Of a stretch of 64,000 bases of DNA, positions 46,951 through 54,280 are shown piece after piece. The stretch comes from Acidobacteriaceae bacterium (GTDB taxonomy: Bacteria; Acidobacteriota; Terriglobia; Terriglobales; Acidobacteriaceae): assembly GCA_035944135.1 (NCBI GenBank), contig DASZBM010000010.1, forward strand, positions 682,001 through 746,000, in the 5' to 3' direction. Position 1 is the first letter of the stretch. The number at the start of each line of letters is the position of its first letter. The translations under genes and the position numbers were made by a program. The notes below the pieces were generated by a model. That model searched no databases, was not told where the DNA came from, and saw only the letters and a program-made list of their open reading frames with translations.

Positions 46951-47733
46951 TTACTCGAGGCCTGCGATCGCCGTGATCGCTGTAAGAGCCGCCTGGGCCG
47001 TCGCGGATAACTGCGCCGTAAGCGCCACCATTCCTACCTCACACCCGCAGCATCCTCCGGGCTTGAGTGTCATGGGAAGACCAGGAACCTGCGTGAACAG
47101 AGTCGGCATCGCGGTGTAAACCTGCGGTTGACTGGCTGATTGAGGTGTGCCGGATGATGTCGCGGTAGATACCTGTTGGCTGCCCGGGACGGTCACGCTG
47201 GACGGCGTCGCGGGTGTCTGAGTGGAGGAGCCCGGCGTCACTGACGATCGAGGTACAGATGGCGTTCCTTGCGGCGTGCTGGATTGCGGCGACGGCGAAA
47301 GTGGTGCGGGTGAAGGAGAGACGGGAATCGGTCCGCCGTGTTGCGGTGCGACAGGTCCCGATCGTGGTGGCGTTTGCGGCGCAGGCTGTGGCCTCGGTGA
47401 GACGTGTACCGGAGCAACGGTTTTTGGCGTAACGGGACCCGGCGGCAAGTCGGCGGGAGTGGGAAACGCTCCACTACCTTCCGGTGGCAACAGCGTCCCC
47501 AATGTGCCTAGTTCCATGAGATCGGCAGCATTCCCGACAGCAGGTTCCGGTTGACTGGTGGTGCGAACGGGGCGGTCAGTGGTGAATGAACTCGCGCTGA
47601 TCAGCGCACGCATCTGCGCGTCGCTCAACTGGAGTGGCTTGCGAATCTGCGACGGATCATTTTGGAGGGCGGACAAAACTCCGCTGTCAGTTGCGGCAAG
47701 CTCGGCAAGTCTGGCAACACTCTCAAGACTCAT
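46951..47733 (-). CDS. leader-like N-terminus plus Pro-rich region and Cys-motif helical tail
   Basis: The 260-residue product has three regions. Residues 1-48 (ESVARLAELAATDSGVLSAL, ending QLSDAQMRALI) form a small helical domain resembling the Nif11/NHLP-like leader segments of some ribosomal peptide precursors. About 75-220 is Pro/Ser/Thr/Gln-rich and irregular. The tail has GGCCGCEVGMVALTAQ, then a hydrophobic Ala/Thr helix ending ITAIAGLE, clearly homologous to the tail of the mucin-like protein downstream. There is no signal peptide. I start at the ATG at 47733 because a promoter lies at 47773-47801 and longer frames read through it. It is a likely second substrate of the modifying enzymes. 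Confidence 0.7.
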   Translation of the reverse strand: MSLESVARLAELAATDSGVLSALQNDPSQIRKPLQLSDAQMRALISASSFTTDRPVRTTSQPEPAVGNAADLMELGTLGTLLPPEGSGAFPTPADLPPGPVTPKTVAPVHVSPRPQPAPQTPPRSGPVAPQHGGPIPVSPSPAPLSPSPQSSTPQGTPSVPRSSVTPGSSTQTPATPSSVTVPGSQQVSTATSSGTPQSASQPQVYTAMPTLFTQVPGLPMTLKPGGCCGCEVGMVALTAQLSATAQAALTAITAIAGLE

Positions 47734-47772
47734 ACCAGAACATCCACAATGAGAGTCCGCAAAGAGGAGTCT

Positions 47773-47801
47773 CTTATAGCACACCTGATTTGCGCGTGCA
47801 A
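47773..47801 (-). promoter_or_regulatory. sigma-70-type promoter before leader-like gene
   Basis: On the minus strand TTGCAC (47801-47796) and TATAAG (47778-47773) are 17 bases apart, with an extended -10 TG one base before the hexamer. The start codon follows 39 bases after the -10, so the second half of the operon may be made in excess of the glycosyltransferases upstream. Confidence 0.55.
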
Positions 47802-47893
47802 TCACAAATTGCCTGAATTGATTGGCGATTTTACATGTCGCGCGCATCCAGCTACATCGTGTTACGTAGCGAGACCTGCTTGTATTGGCAACG

Positions 47894-48889
47894 TCACACA
47901 GATTCGCTGGCGTGTCGCTCTGGCGCTGCCAGGTTGAGCGCGACGATCTGCATGGCCGCATAGTGTGCTGCGTGTTCCTGCGCGGGGCGGCCCAACGGGA
48001 ACGCGCGCTCGAAAATCTCCAGGCACCGACCGTAACGCTCGTTGAATTCGGAAACCGTCATGCGATGGACAATGTCGAAGAGTGCCTCTGGGCTTCCTAT
48101 GTGAGCGTAGTCAAGGAAACTATCTTCAGAAAAGTCCTGATAGATGGAAGCTTGGCCGTAATAAATGGGAAGGCAGCCGCAATGAATGGCCTGCCATATC
48201 TTTTCCGAGCAGTAGTAAGGCACAAGGGAATTCTCAAAACATATGTTGAAGTCATATTGCTCGAGAATCTCGTACTTCGCGAGCGACCACGCGCCCAACC
48301 GGCTCTCGCCGCGGCTTACGCCCGGAGGCCAGTCCTTGCCGTAGACATCGCAGAGACCGGCGCGATGTCCAGCGATCGCCAGTTCATAGCGGATCTGAAG
48401 CAGATCGACCTTGTTGGCCCTGGCGACGACAGCCGGATCGCCCATACTCTTTGCGCCGGATACGATGACCGCTGTGCGATTAAGTCTTCTGCGTGGAGTC
48501 GCCGTGCATGAGTAAGGGTTGGAGCAGATGGACGAATAGAAGTAGTTGTTGAAGAACACCTCGCCGGAATGCAAGCTGATGGTACGGACGCGCTGGCCGC
48601 CGATGTTGGCCCACTTCCCGGTCAATGTCCAGTAGAACGGTTCGTGGGTCCAGAGCAGGTAACGTTTCGATGCGCCGAACGCGTCGATAAGCTCGTGCAG
48701 GAACCGTTCGCGATTACCTACTAAGACTGTGGCTTCTTCCGGCGATTCCACCAGCCTGACACCATACTGAAACAACACAGCGCGCGTGTGGTCCTTCTGA
48801 AAAATCGTGTGCCTGGTTTTCGGATGGACGTAAACGGAAACGCTCACGCTGAGTCTCCTTTTCGTGGGCCGTGAGCCAGATGCGCTCAA
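47894..48889 (-). CDS. GT10-like fucosyltransferase
   Basis: The 331-residue enzyme has a GT-B-like C-terminal half with CFENSLVPYYCSEKIWQAIHCGCLPIYYG (in two adjoining parts: the FENS...YCSEK block and the PIYYG block). This is the hallmark of alpha-1,3/4-fucosyltransferases (FENS-x4-YxTEK), with Ser-Glu-Lys replacing Thr-Glu-Lys. An N-terminal domain with LLWTHEPFYW completes the fold. GDP-fucose is the expected donor and a glycan on the operon's proteins the possible acceptor. The gene overlaps the upstream O-fucosyltransferase-like gene by 4 bases (ATGA). No signal or membrane anchor is seen, so it is cytoplasmic. Confidence 0.85.
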   Translation of the reverse strand: MSASGSRPTKRRLSVSVSVYVHPKTRHTIFQKDHTRAVLFQYGVRLVESPEEATVLVGNRERFLHELIDAFGASKRYLLWTHEPFYWTLTGKWANIGGQRVRTISLHSGEVFFNNYFYSSICSNPYSCTATPRRRLNRTAVIVSGAKSMGDPAVVARANKVDLLQIRYELAIAGHRAGLCDVYGKDWPPGVSRGESRLGAWSLAKYEILEQYDFNICFENSLVPYYCSEKIWQAIHCGCLPIYYGQASIYQDFSEDSFLDYAHIGSPEALFDIVHRMTVSEFNERYGRCLEIFERAFPLGRPAQEHAAHYAAMQIVALNLAAPERHASESV

Positions 48890-49893
48890 GCGCGCATGGA
48901 GCAGCTATCCATAGGGGAGAAGACAGACTCTGGCCATTCGCGCCACCAGAAGCAATTGGAACGCAAGTCGGCGGGCATGGCGATTCTTTCCCAGGTTGGC
49001 CCAGAGCTGCCGTTCTCGAGAATGCGCCCGTCGCGAAAGTCGATGCCGTCGGGACGCTGATTGTAAAGATAGAGAAATGCTTGGTTTTTGCCATTAAGTA
49101 GACGCTTGCGGTGAATGAAGCCTGTGAAGGTGCTGAACATCGTGCCGAGGAAGATCTCGCTCTCGGAGGCGATCAGCGCGGAGACGATGCCGATTTCGGC
49201 GCTGTCCATAGCTGGAAAAAACTCGCGAAACAGCGCGACATCGATCAAGCAATTGCGGGGGTAACATGCGAGGATTGGCTCGAAGTAGGCCGGGTCCATC
49301 TCATCCGAGTGGATCAGAAGAAAGCAATCCGCCGGAACATGAAAACAAATGGTTTGCGCCAGTTCTTCCGGAGTTACGGCCGCAGTTCGGTTATGGACCC
49401 TAAGAAAGTCGGCGCGGCGAATATGCACCGAGGCAAATCGGCCATACGTCCTTCGTATGTAACTGGCGATAGCGGCGGCGGTTCGCCGATAGGCGTCCTT
49501 GACTGTCAGCAGATAATTGCACGCGAACATCACGCGTGGATCGGAGGGCAGCACGTAGCTGTAATACCCCAGGGTGTTGCTATTGCAGTTGGAGATTACG
49601 GCCGAGCGATCTAGTTGCTGTAGTTCGCCACTTCCAATTTGGTGCGCGTGCAGGTCGGGCAGATACTCGCTTTCCACTTCGTGGAACGATCCAGTCTGGT
49701 AGGGATATGCGACGTCGATGAGATCTAGCAGAGTTAGTCCGCTTTCGCTGTTGAAGACCGAATGCAGTGGAGTGTTGAGAAGCAGGCGACGATTGGAAAG
49801 TACGCATAGTCCAATGGCCAGTTCAAGAGACATCAGGTTATTGAAGAACCCGACATGCCCACCCTCATAGATGTCGAACTTGAGAAAACGCAT
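48886..49893 (-). CDS. O-fucosyltransferase-like glycosyltransferase
   Basis: The 335-residue protein resembles the GT-B O-fucosyltransferase/alpha-1,6-fucosyltransferase group. It starts with a GGHVGFFNNLMSLELAIGL segment (nucleotide-sugar-binding Gly region) and has ASVHIRRADF, matching the HxRRxDF motif that binds the GDP-fucose phosphate. SESEIFLGTMFSTFTGFIHR parallels the C-terminal Ser/Thr-rich motif of the family. It is the first gene of the leftward operon and overlaps the GT10-like gene. Protein O-fucosyltransferases modify Ser/Thr directly, which fits the Ser/Thr-rich proteins encoded downstream. Acceptor and donor remain inferred. Confidence 0.8.
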   Translation of the reverse strand: MRFLKFDIYEGGHVGFFNNLMSLELAIGLCVLSNRRLLLNTPLHSVFNSESGLTLLDLIDVAYPYQTGSFHEVESEYLPDLHAHQIGSGELQQLDRSAVISNCNSNTLGYYSYVLPSDPRVMFACNYLLTVKDAYRRTAAAIASYIRRTYGRFASVHIRRADFLRVHNRTAAVTPEELAQTICFHVPADCFLLIHSDEMDPAYFEPILACYPRNCLIDVALFREFFPAMDSAEIGIVSALIASESEIFLGTMFSTFTGFIHRKRLLNGKNQAFLYLYNQRPDGIDFRDGRILENGSSGPTWERIAMPADLRSNCFWWREWPESVFSPMDSCSMRA

Positions 49894-50097
49894 GGCGGCT
49901 CACGATTGCGTTTCTAATTTGCCAGCGTGAGCTCGCTTCGATTGCTCGATTTCTCTGCTTTTGCGCTGCGGGTCGACAACGGTCCGCGCAGCCGCAAGAG
50001 CCGCTGGTCGACGATGAATTCCGGAGTATATACCACCCCTTCGTTACGGGCGAAGCTCGCGGCGCAAACGAAATGTCGTGGCGGATTCATTCTTCAA

Positions 50098-51609
50098 ATG
50101 ACGAATGGGATTATCATGCAGACCATGAAACGGCGACCTGCGCAAAAGCGTTCTCGCGGCGGGATTGCACCGCGCGTCGCGGGGCGAGATTCACGTGTAA
50201 GCTCGCCTTCTTCGTTTACGTTTGCCGACACACTTACGCCGCAGCGAAGCTCCAGCGTGCCGGATTCGCACCGGATTCGCGTTTCTTACTGCACGACATG
50301 CCACGGACGGCTGTGGCAACTTGCACAAACGTTATTCGAAAACCTGGATCGCCTGCACGAAGATGAAGAGATTGTCCTGCTCGACTACGGTAGTCCGGAT
50401 GGGCTGTCCCGATTTGTCGAATCCTCGCAGCGCTGCCGTGATGCGATGAACCAGGGGCGACTAACCTACGTTTACACCGAAGCGGAGAAACATCACTGCC
50501 CCAGGGCCAAGAATCTCGCTCATCGAATGGGCCGCGGCGACATCTTGGTCAACTTGGATGCGGACAACAGCAATGCGGGGATGCGCGCTGTTATCGACCG
50601 ACACTTTCCCGATCGGATCGATGATGTAGTCGTGCAGATGAATGATGGCGCGGCGGGCACGTTCGGTCGAATCTGCATTCCGCGATACTGGTTTTACACG
50701 CTGGGTGGATACGATGAAAGCTTCGGGCCCAGTGCCTACCAGGACCACGATCTGCTCAACCGCGCAGCGGCGAGCGGACTTCAATATATTTGGGCTCCTT
50801 CCGACACGCCGCCACCAATTTTCAACACGATCGAGGAAAAGGTCTCGAACACCGGCGCGGACGATTGGTACGCGATGCTCGCCGCGAATCGCGAGATCAG
50901 CGACAGGAACCTAAGCCAGGGTCGGCTCGTCGCGAATACCGAGGGTTGGGGTGAAGCAACCGTCAGGGTCAACTTTGGAGAGAGGCTGAGCCTTGCACCC
51001 ATTCTGCCGAACCTCATCTCCGTCGTACTTCGTGGTTCGAAGCGCCTCTCCCGGGTGAACGAACTGTTGGAACTATATAACCAGATGCTGTTGGTGGGCG
51101 AGATTCTGGTCGTCAACAATCATCCGCGGTTTCCGATCGAGAAGAGCGAGAGAGTCGATTCAAAAGTTACTGTGGTGAATGCGTCCGGATCTCGAAGACC
51201 GCTGAGCCGAGTTGCTGTAGCGGCGCAGGCGTCGTATCCAGCGGTCCTGCTCACTGAGGACAGGATTTTTTTGCCCGAGTGGACGCTGACTGAGTTGCAC
51301 AAGCACTGGTGGGCGGATCCTTCGATTCTGCATGGCGTGGTCTCCGATGCGCAGGTCCTCGCTGGATCGAGAAGAAGAGCTGCGCCCTGCGAGATCCTGT
51401 CGACTCAGGCAATGCTGACCACCGCATACGATTGCTTCCGCTCGCTTTGTTATGCAAATGACAGCGTGCCCCGTAGATCAGGAAGTCGTGGAGAAGATCT
51501 TCTGCTCTGTTCTGCGGTCACGAGCGTGGCGAAAAGGCCGAACATGGCCTATCGGTTGCCGGTGGAAGAGTTGTCTTCAGGCCGACACGCGGCCCACCCG
51601 GCGGCGTGA
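50098..51609 (+). CDS. two-domain glycosyltransferase (GT2 plus exostosin/GT64-like)
   Basis: The product is about 503 residues. After a basic N-terminal segment, residues about 60-270 are a GT2-type domain with VSYCTTCHGRL, NLDADNSNAG (DxD) and YDESFGPSAYQDHDLLNRA. A second domain (about 290-490) with ISVVLRGSKRLSRVNELLE, VVNNHPRFP, LLTEDRIFLPEW and RGEDLLLCS resembles the GT64 exostosin-like domain (with ED for the metal motif). Bifunctional architecture suits polymerisation or two-step extension. It is divergent from the fucosyltransferase-led operon across about 200 bases. The start is uncertain: ATGs at 50098, 50116 or 50125 all precede the domain, while the longest frame starts at 49927. 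Confidence 0.78.
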   Translation: MTNGIIMQTMKRRPAQKRSRGGIAPRVAGRDSRVSSPSSFTFADTLTPQRSSSVPDSHRIRVSYCTTCHGRLWQLAQTLFENLDRLHEDEEIVLLDYGSPDGLSRFVESSQRCRDAMNQGRLTYVYTEAEKHHCPRAKNLAHRMGRGDILVNLDADNSNAGMRAVIDRHFPDRIDDVVVQMNDGAAGTFGRICIPRYWFYTLGGYDESFGPSAYQDHDLLNRAAASGLQYIWAPSDTPPPIFNTIEEKVSNTGADDWYAMLAANREISDRNLSQGRLVANTEGWGEATVRVNFGERLSLAPILPNLISVVLRGSKRLSRVNELLELYNQMLLVGEILVVNNHPRFPIEKSERVDSKVTVVNASGSRRPLSRVAVAAQASYPAVLLTEDRIFLPEWTLTELHKHWWADPSILHGVVSDAQVLAGSRRRAAPCEILSTQAMLTTAYDCFRSLCYANDSVPRRSGSRGEDLLLCSAVTSVAKRPNMAYRLPVEELSSGRHAAHPAA

Positions 51610-51817
51610 TGCGGTCTAACGTGAAGTGTTTGCCCGTAGGAGAGGGTGCTCAGTTACAGCAATACGTCAACGATCGCCCGTATGCTGCCAATCCGTTCCT
51701 AAGCGTCGCCTTCGGGCGTCTGCTTTGGAGATGGCAACAACTCTAACCATCCCTCGGTGCAAAGATTTGGGTCAGGTCTGCGTTTGGCCATCACAAGAGC
51801 GCGCCTGGATCCCTGGA

Positions 51818-53293
51818 TCAATGAAGCTGGCGAAGGTATGTAACCAGAGCTTCCATATCGTCCTGCTTCAGATCCACAGGTGTCATTCCCCCGGCTGTCA
51901 TCTTCATGGTTGGTGAATGAAGAATCGCGAGCAGCTGCGGATCTGTATATTTTTTTGCGACGCCGGTTAGCGGCCCGGCAGCCGCGGTGCCGACGCCACC
52001 ATCGCCGTGGCAGGAACTGCAGGAATTCGCCTGAAAAATAGCTAGCCCCTTCAGAACTTTTGGATCTGCTGCACTCAACGCCGCCGCAGCATTTCCTGGC
52101 GCGGCTTCGGGGATAAAAGGCTGCAGCATAAAGTTCTTTGTATCTTCGTCCTGCTTCTGCATTTGGGCCGCCACTCCAGGATCGCGATGGTCGTCACGGT
52201 AGCTGGCTACGCCGAGAGACGTATACGCCACCAGGAATAGTAGGAATGCTCCTACGACGATTGGCCTTCGCCACGGCCTGCGTTCGAGCCGTCGATCGAT
52301 GAATGGTAGCGCGGCAAAGATAACCGCAAGGATAGCGGGCAGAATAATCCCGCCGATGAGAGACCAGCGGCCGCTCAGGTATTTGAGCCATTGAAATGCG
52401 GGCCGGTAATACCACTCGGGTCGGGGAAGAAACGAAGTGTCCGCGGGGTTTGCTGTAGGGCCCAGATCCATCGGATGCCTGGTCGCGATCAAAGCAAGGA
52501 TTGCGATGATCACGATGGCAAAGATGGCGTCGATTGCCACCTGTCGTGGATAGAACGGAACAGGAGGCAGCTTGGGATGTACAGGGTCTTCTTTGATTGG
52601 ACCTGCGGCTCCAGCTTTGCGAAAGAAGAAAACGTGCGCCGCGAGGAACATGATCAGGATGCCAGGGATTACGAAGACGTGGAGCACATAAAAACGCGAG
52701 AGGGTCAAAGTCCCCATCTGATCGCCGCCCCGCACCAGTTTTTGCAGAAGGGGTCCGACCCATGGAACTTCCGAGATGAGATTTGTTCCTACGGCACTGG
52801 CAAAATATGCTTTCTCATCCCAGGGCAATAGATAGCCAGTAAAGGCCATGCCGAGCATGAGTGCAAGAAGGATGCATCCGGATAGCCACAACAGTTCACG
52901 TCGGCCCTTATAGGAGCCATAGAGAATTGTTTGTCCGATATGCAAGACGAGAAGAATAATGATGCCACTCGATCCATAGGCGTGAATGCTGCGGATAAAT
53001 GATCCGGCGGTTACTACCTTTACGATGTACGAGACGATTGTGTGAGCATGATCCGCTGAGGGAACGTAGTAGAGCGCCAGGCAGATGCCAGTGATGATCT
53101 GTGACACAAAGAGAAAGAGCAGGCCCGAGCCGAACACATAAGCCCATTTAGCCCCACCCGGGATCGGCTCGTCGAGAGTCTCATGGAGAATCGAGTCAAT
53201 CCCTGTGCGTTGATCGAGCCAGTTGTCCAGCCGAGTTACGAGGTTGCGATCATGGCCTGGTTGAGGTGTCGGTTTATTTGTCATCATCGTCAC
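51818..53293 (-). CDS. cytochrome b with fused C-terminal cytochrome c
   Basis: The 491-residue protein has a cytochrome-b core of about eight membrane helices (about 45-375). The haem-ligating histidines are in GSFIRSIHAYGSS, VLHIG and FYVLHVFVIPG/LAAHVFFF, and PEWYY gives the Qo-site motif. After the last helix (about 345-365) a 110-residue periplasmic domain carries one c-haem site, CSSCH, and a Met ligand probably in the SPTMKM segment. It thus combines cytochrome b and a c1-like function, an arrangement seen in Acidobacteriota. With the Rieske protein it should form a quinol-cytochrome c oxidoreductase. It starts 5 bases after the Rieske gene. Confidence 0.93.
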   Translation of the reverse strand: MTMMTNKPTPQPGHDRNLVTRLDNWLDQRTGIDSILHETLDEPIPGGAKWAYVFGSGLLFLFVSQIITGICLALYYVPSADHAHTIVSYIVKVVTAGSFIRSIHAYGSSGIIILLVLHIGQTILYGSYKGRRELLWLSGCILLALMLGMAFTGYLLPWDEKAYFASAVGTNLISEVPWVGPLLQKLVRGGDQMGTLTLSRFYVLHVFVIPGILIMFLAAHVFFFRKAGAAGPIKEDPVHPKLPPVPFYPRQVAIDAIFAIVIIAILALIATRHPMDLGPTANPADTSFLPRPEWYYRPAFQWLKYLSGRWSLIGGIILPAILAVIFAALPFIDRRLERRPWRRPIVVGAFLLFLVAYTSLGVASYRDDHRDPGVAAQMQKQDEDTKNFMLQPFIPEAAPGNAAAALSAADPKVLKGLAIFQANSCSSCHGDGGVGTAAAGPLTGVAKKYTDPQLLAILHSPTMKMTAGGMTPVDLKQDDMEALVTYLRQLH

Positions 53294-53298
53294 ACACC

Positions 53299-53847
53299 TC
53301 AGGCCATCACTTCTTTAGTGGGAACAAGCTGGCGGAAATATTGGTAACGAACCTTCAGGATTCCGTTCTCAACTTTGGATTCAAGTGAGTCCATGGAGCG
53401 AGGAGGCGGGCCTGCAATGCGGTCACCGTTCGCGGTGAATGATCCTGAATGACACGGGCAGATGAACTTGTTCTCCGCATCAACCCACCGGACCGAGCAT
53501 CCCAGGTGCGGGCAAATGGGCGAGAGTATCCGAAATTGCCCATTCGCTGGAGGCAGAACGTACACGGCAGTCTGCGTTGTAGTACTCTGCCATGCATCGC
53601 GGCGCTCCAGCGTAATTGTTTTTGCCGTTGGTGCGGTGAGGGCAGCAAAATCTCCCGCTGGTCCCAGATCTGACCAACCAGCGTCCGACGCGTTTTTGCG
53701 CAATGGAAATGTCACGAAGCGCAGGACGGGAATCGCTAGTAAGACACCTACAGTCGCGCCGCTTATCCCGCATAAAGCTAGTAAGAATGAACGCCGCCCA
53801 AAGGGTTCTGCCTTGGGTTCATTAACCGTTTCGGATGTTGCGCCCAT
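53299..53847 (-). CDS. Rieske iron-sulfur protein
   Basis: The 182-residue protein has RRSFLLALCGISGATVG near its N-terminus (a twin-arginine-type motif and single membrane anchor). The cluster-binding motifs are CPHLGC and CPCHSGSF, with the two Cys-His pairs of a [2Fe-2S] Rieske centre and the disulfide cysteines. RIAGPPPRSMDSLE is the usual Pro loop after it. It hands electrons from quinol at the cytochrome b protein encoded next to a c haem, probably that of the fused domain. Confidence 0.95.
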   Translation of the reverse strand: MGATSETVNEPKAEPFGRRSFLLALCGISGATVGVLLAIPVLRFVTFPLRKNASDAGWSDLGPAGDFAALTAPTAKTITLERRDAWQSTTTQTAVYVLPPANGQFRILSPICPHLGCSVRWVDAENKFICPCHSGSFTANGDRIAGPPPRSMDSLESKVENGILKVRYQYFRQLVPTKEVMA

Positions 53848-53919
53848 CTATCCACTCCTTGACTGCGTCAGTTTCTTAGCGTAAGTTCCTCTGTTCGTCG
53901 CCATTGCTTGGTTTACACT

Positions 53920-54240
53920 TCACTTCTTCTGCAGCGTATGGACATAGGCGACGACTTCGGCAATTTGCGAGTCTGTAAGCTTGCCCGCAAATGCGGGCAT
54001 CTTGTTCTTGCCGTTCTTGATGATGGCGATAAGGTCGGCATCTGACTCCTTCAGGAAGTCAGGTGACTTGACGGGCCGCGCCTTCAATGCCTTACCGGCG
54101 GGCGTGTCGGCGCTTCCATCGGCGCCATGGCACATCTGACACTTTGCGACGTAGATTTCAGCGGCGCTTTGAGCGAGACACGTCGAACTCCCCATCAATA
54201 GGACGCTGACGGTTCCGTAACAGAAGAGACGTTTCAGCAT
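53920..54240 (-). CDS. periplasmic monoheme cytochrome c
   Basis: The 106-residue precursor has a signal peptide (cleavage near CLAQSA) and a single CQMCH haem motif. The axial Met is probably in KNKMPAFAGKL, and the ending AEVVAYVHTLQ is typical of class I c6/c553-like cytochromes. It could shuttle electrons between the bc-type complex and the decaheme/MtrB conduit encoded in the same operon. It lies 40 bases after the MtrB-like gene and 72 before the Rieske gene. Confidence 0.92.
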   Translation of the reverse strand: MLKRLFCYGTVSVLLMGSSTCLAQSAAEIYVAKCQMCHGADGSADTPAGKALKARPVKSPDFLKESDADLIAIIKNGKNKMPAFAGKLTDSQIAEVVAYVHTLQKK

Positions 54241-54280
54241 GCGGCAATTCTCCTTGTGAAAGTGGCGAACTCATCGATGA

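Noticed and set aside
51707-51718. CGCC-TTCG-GGCG hairpin between the exostosin-like and cytochrome b genes
   Set aside because: The stem is only four base pairs with no T-run, so it is not reported as a terminator.
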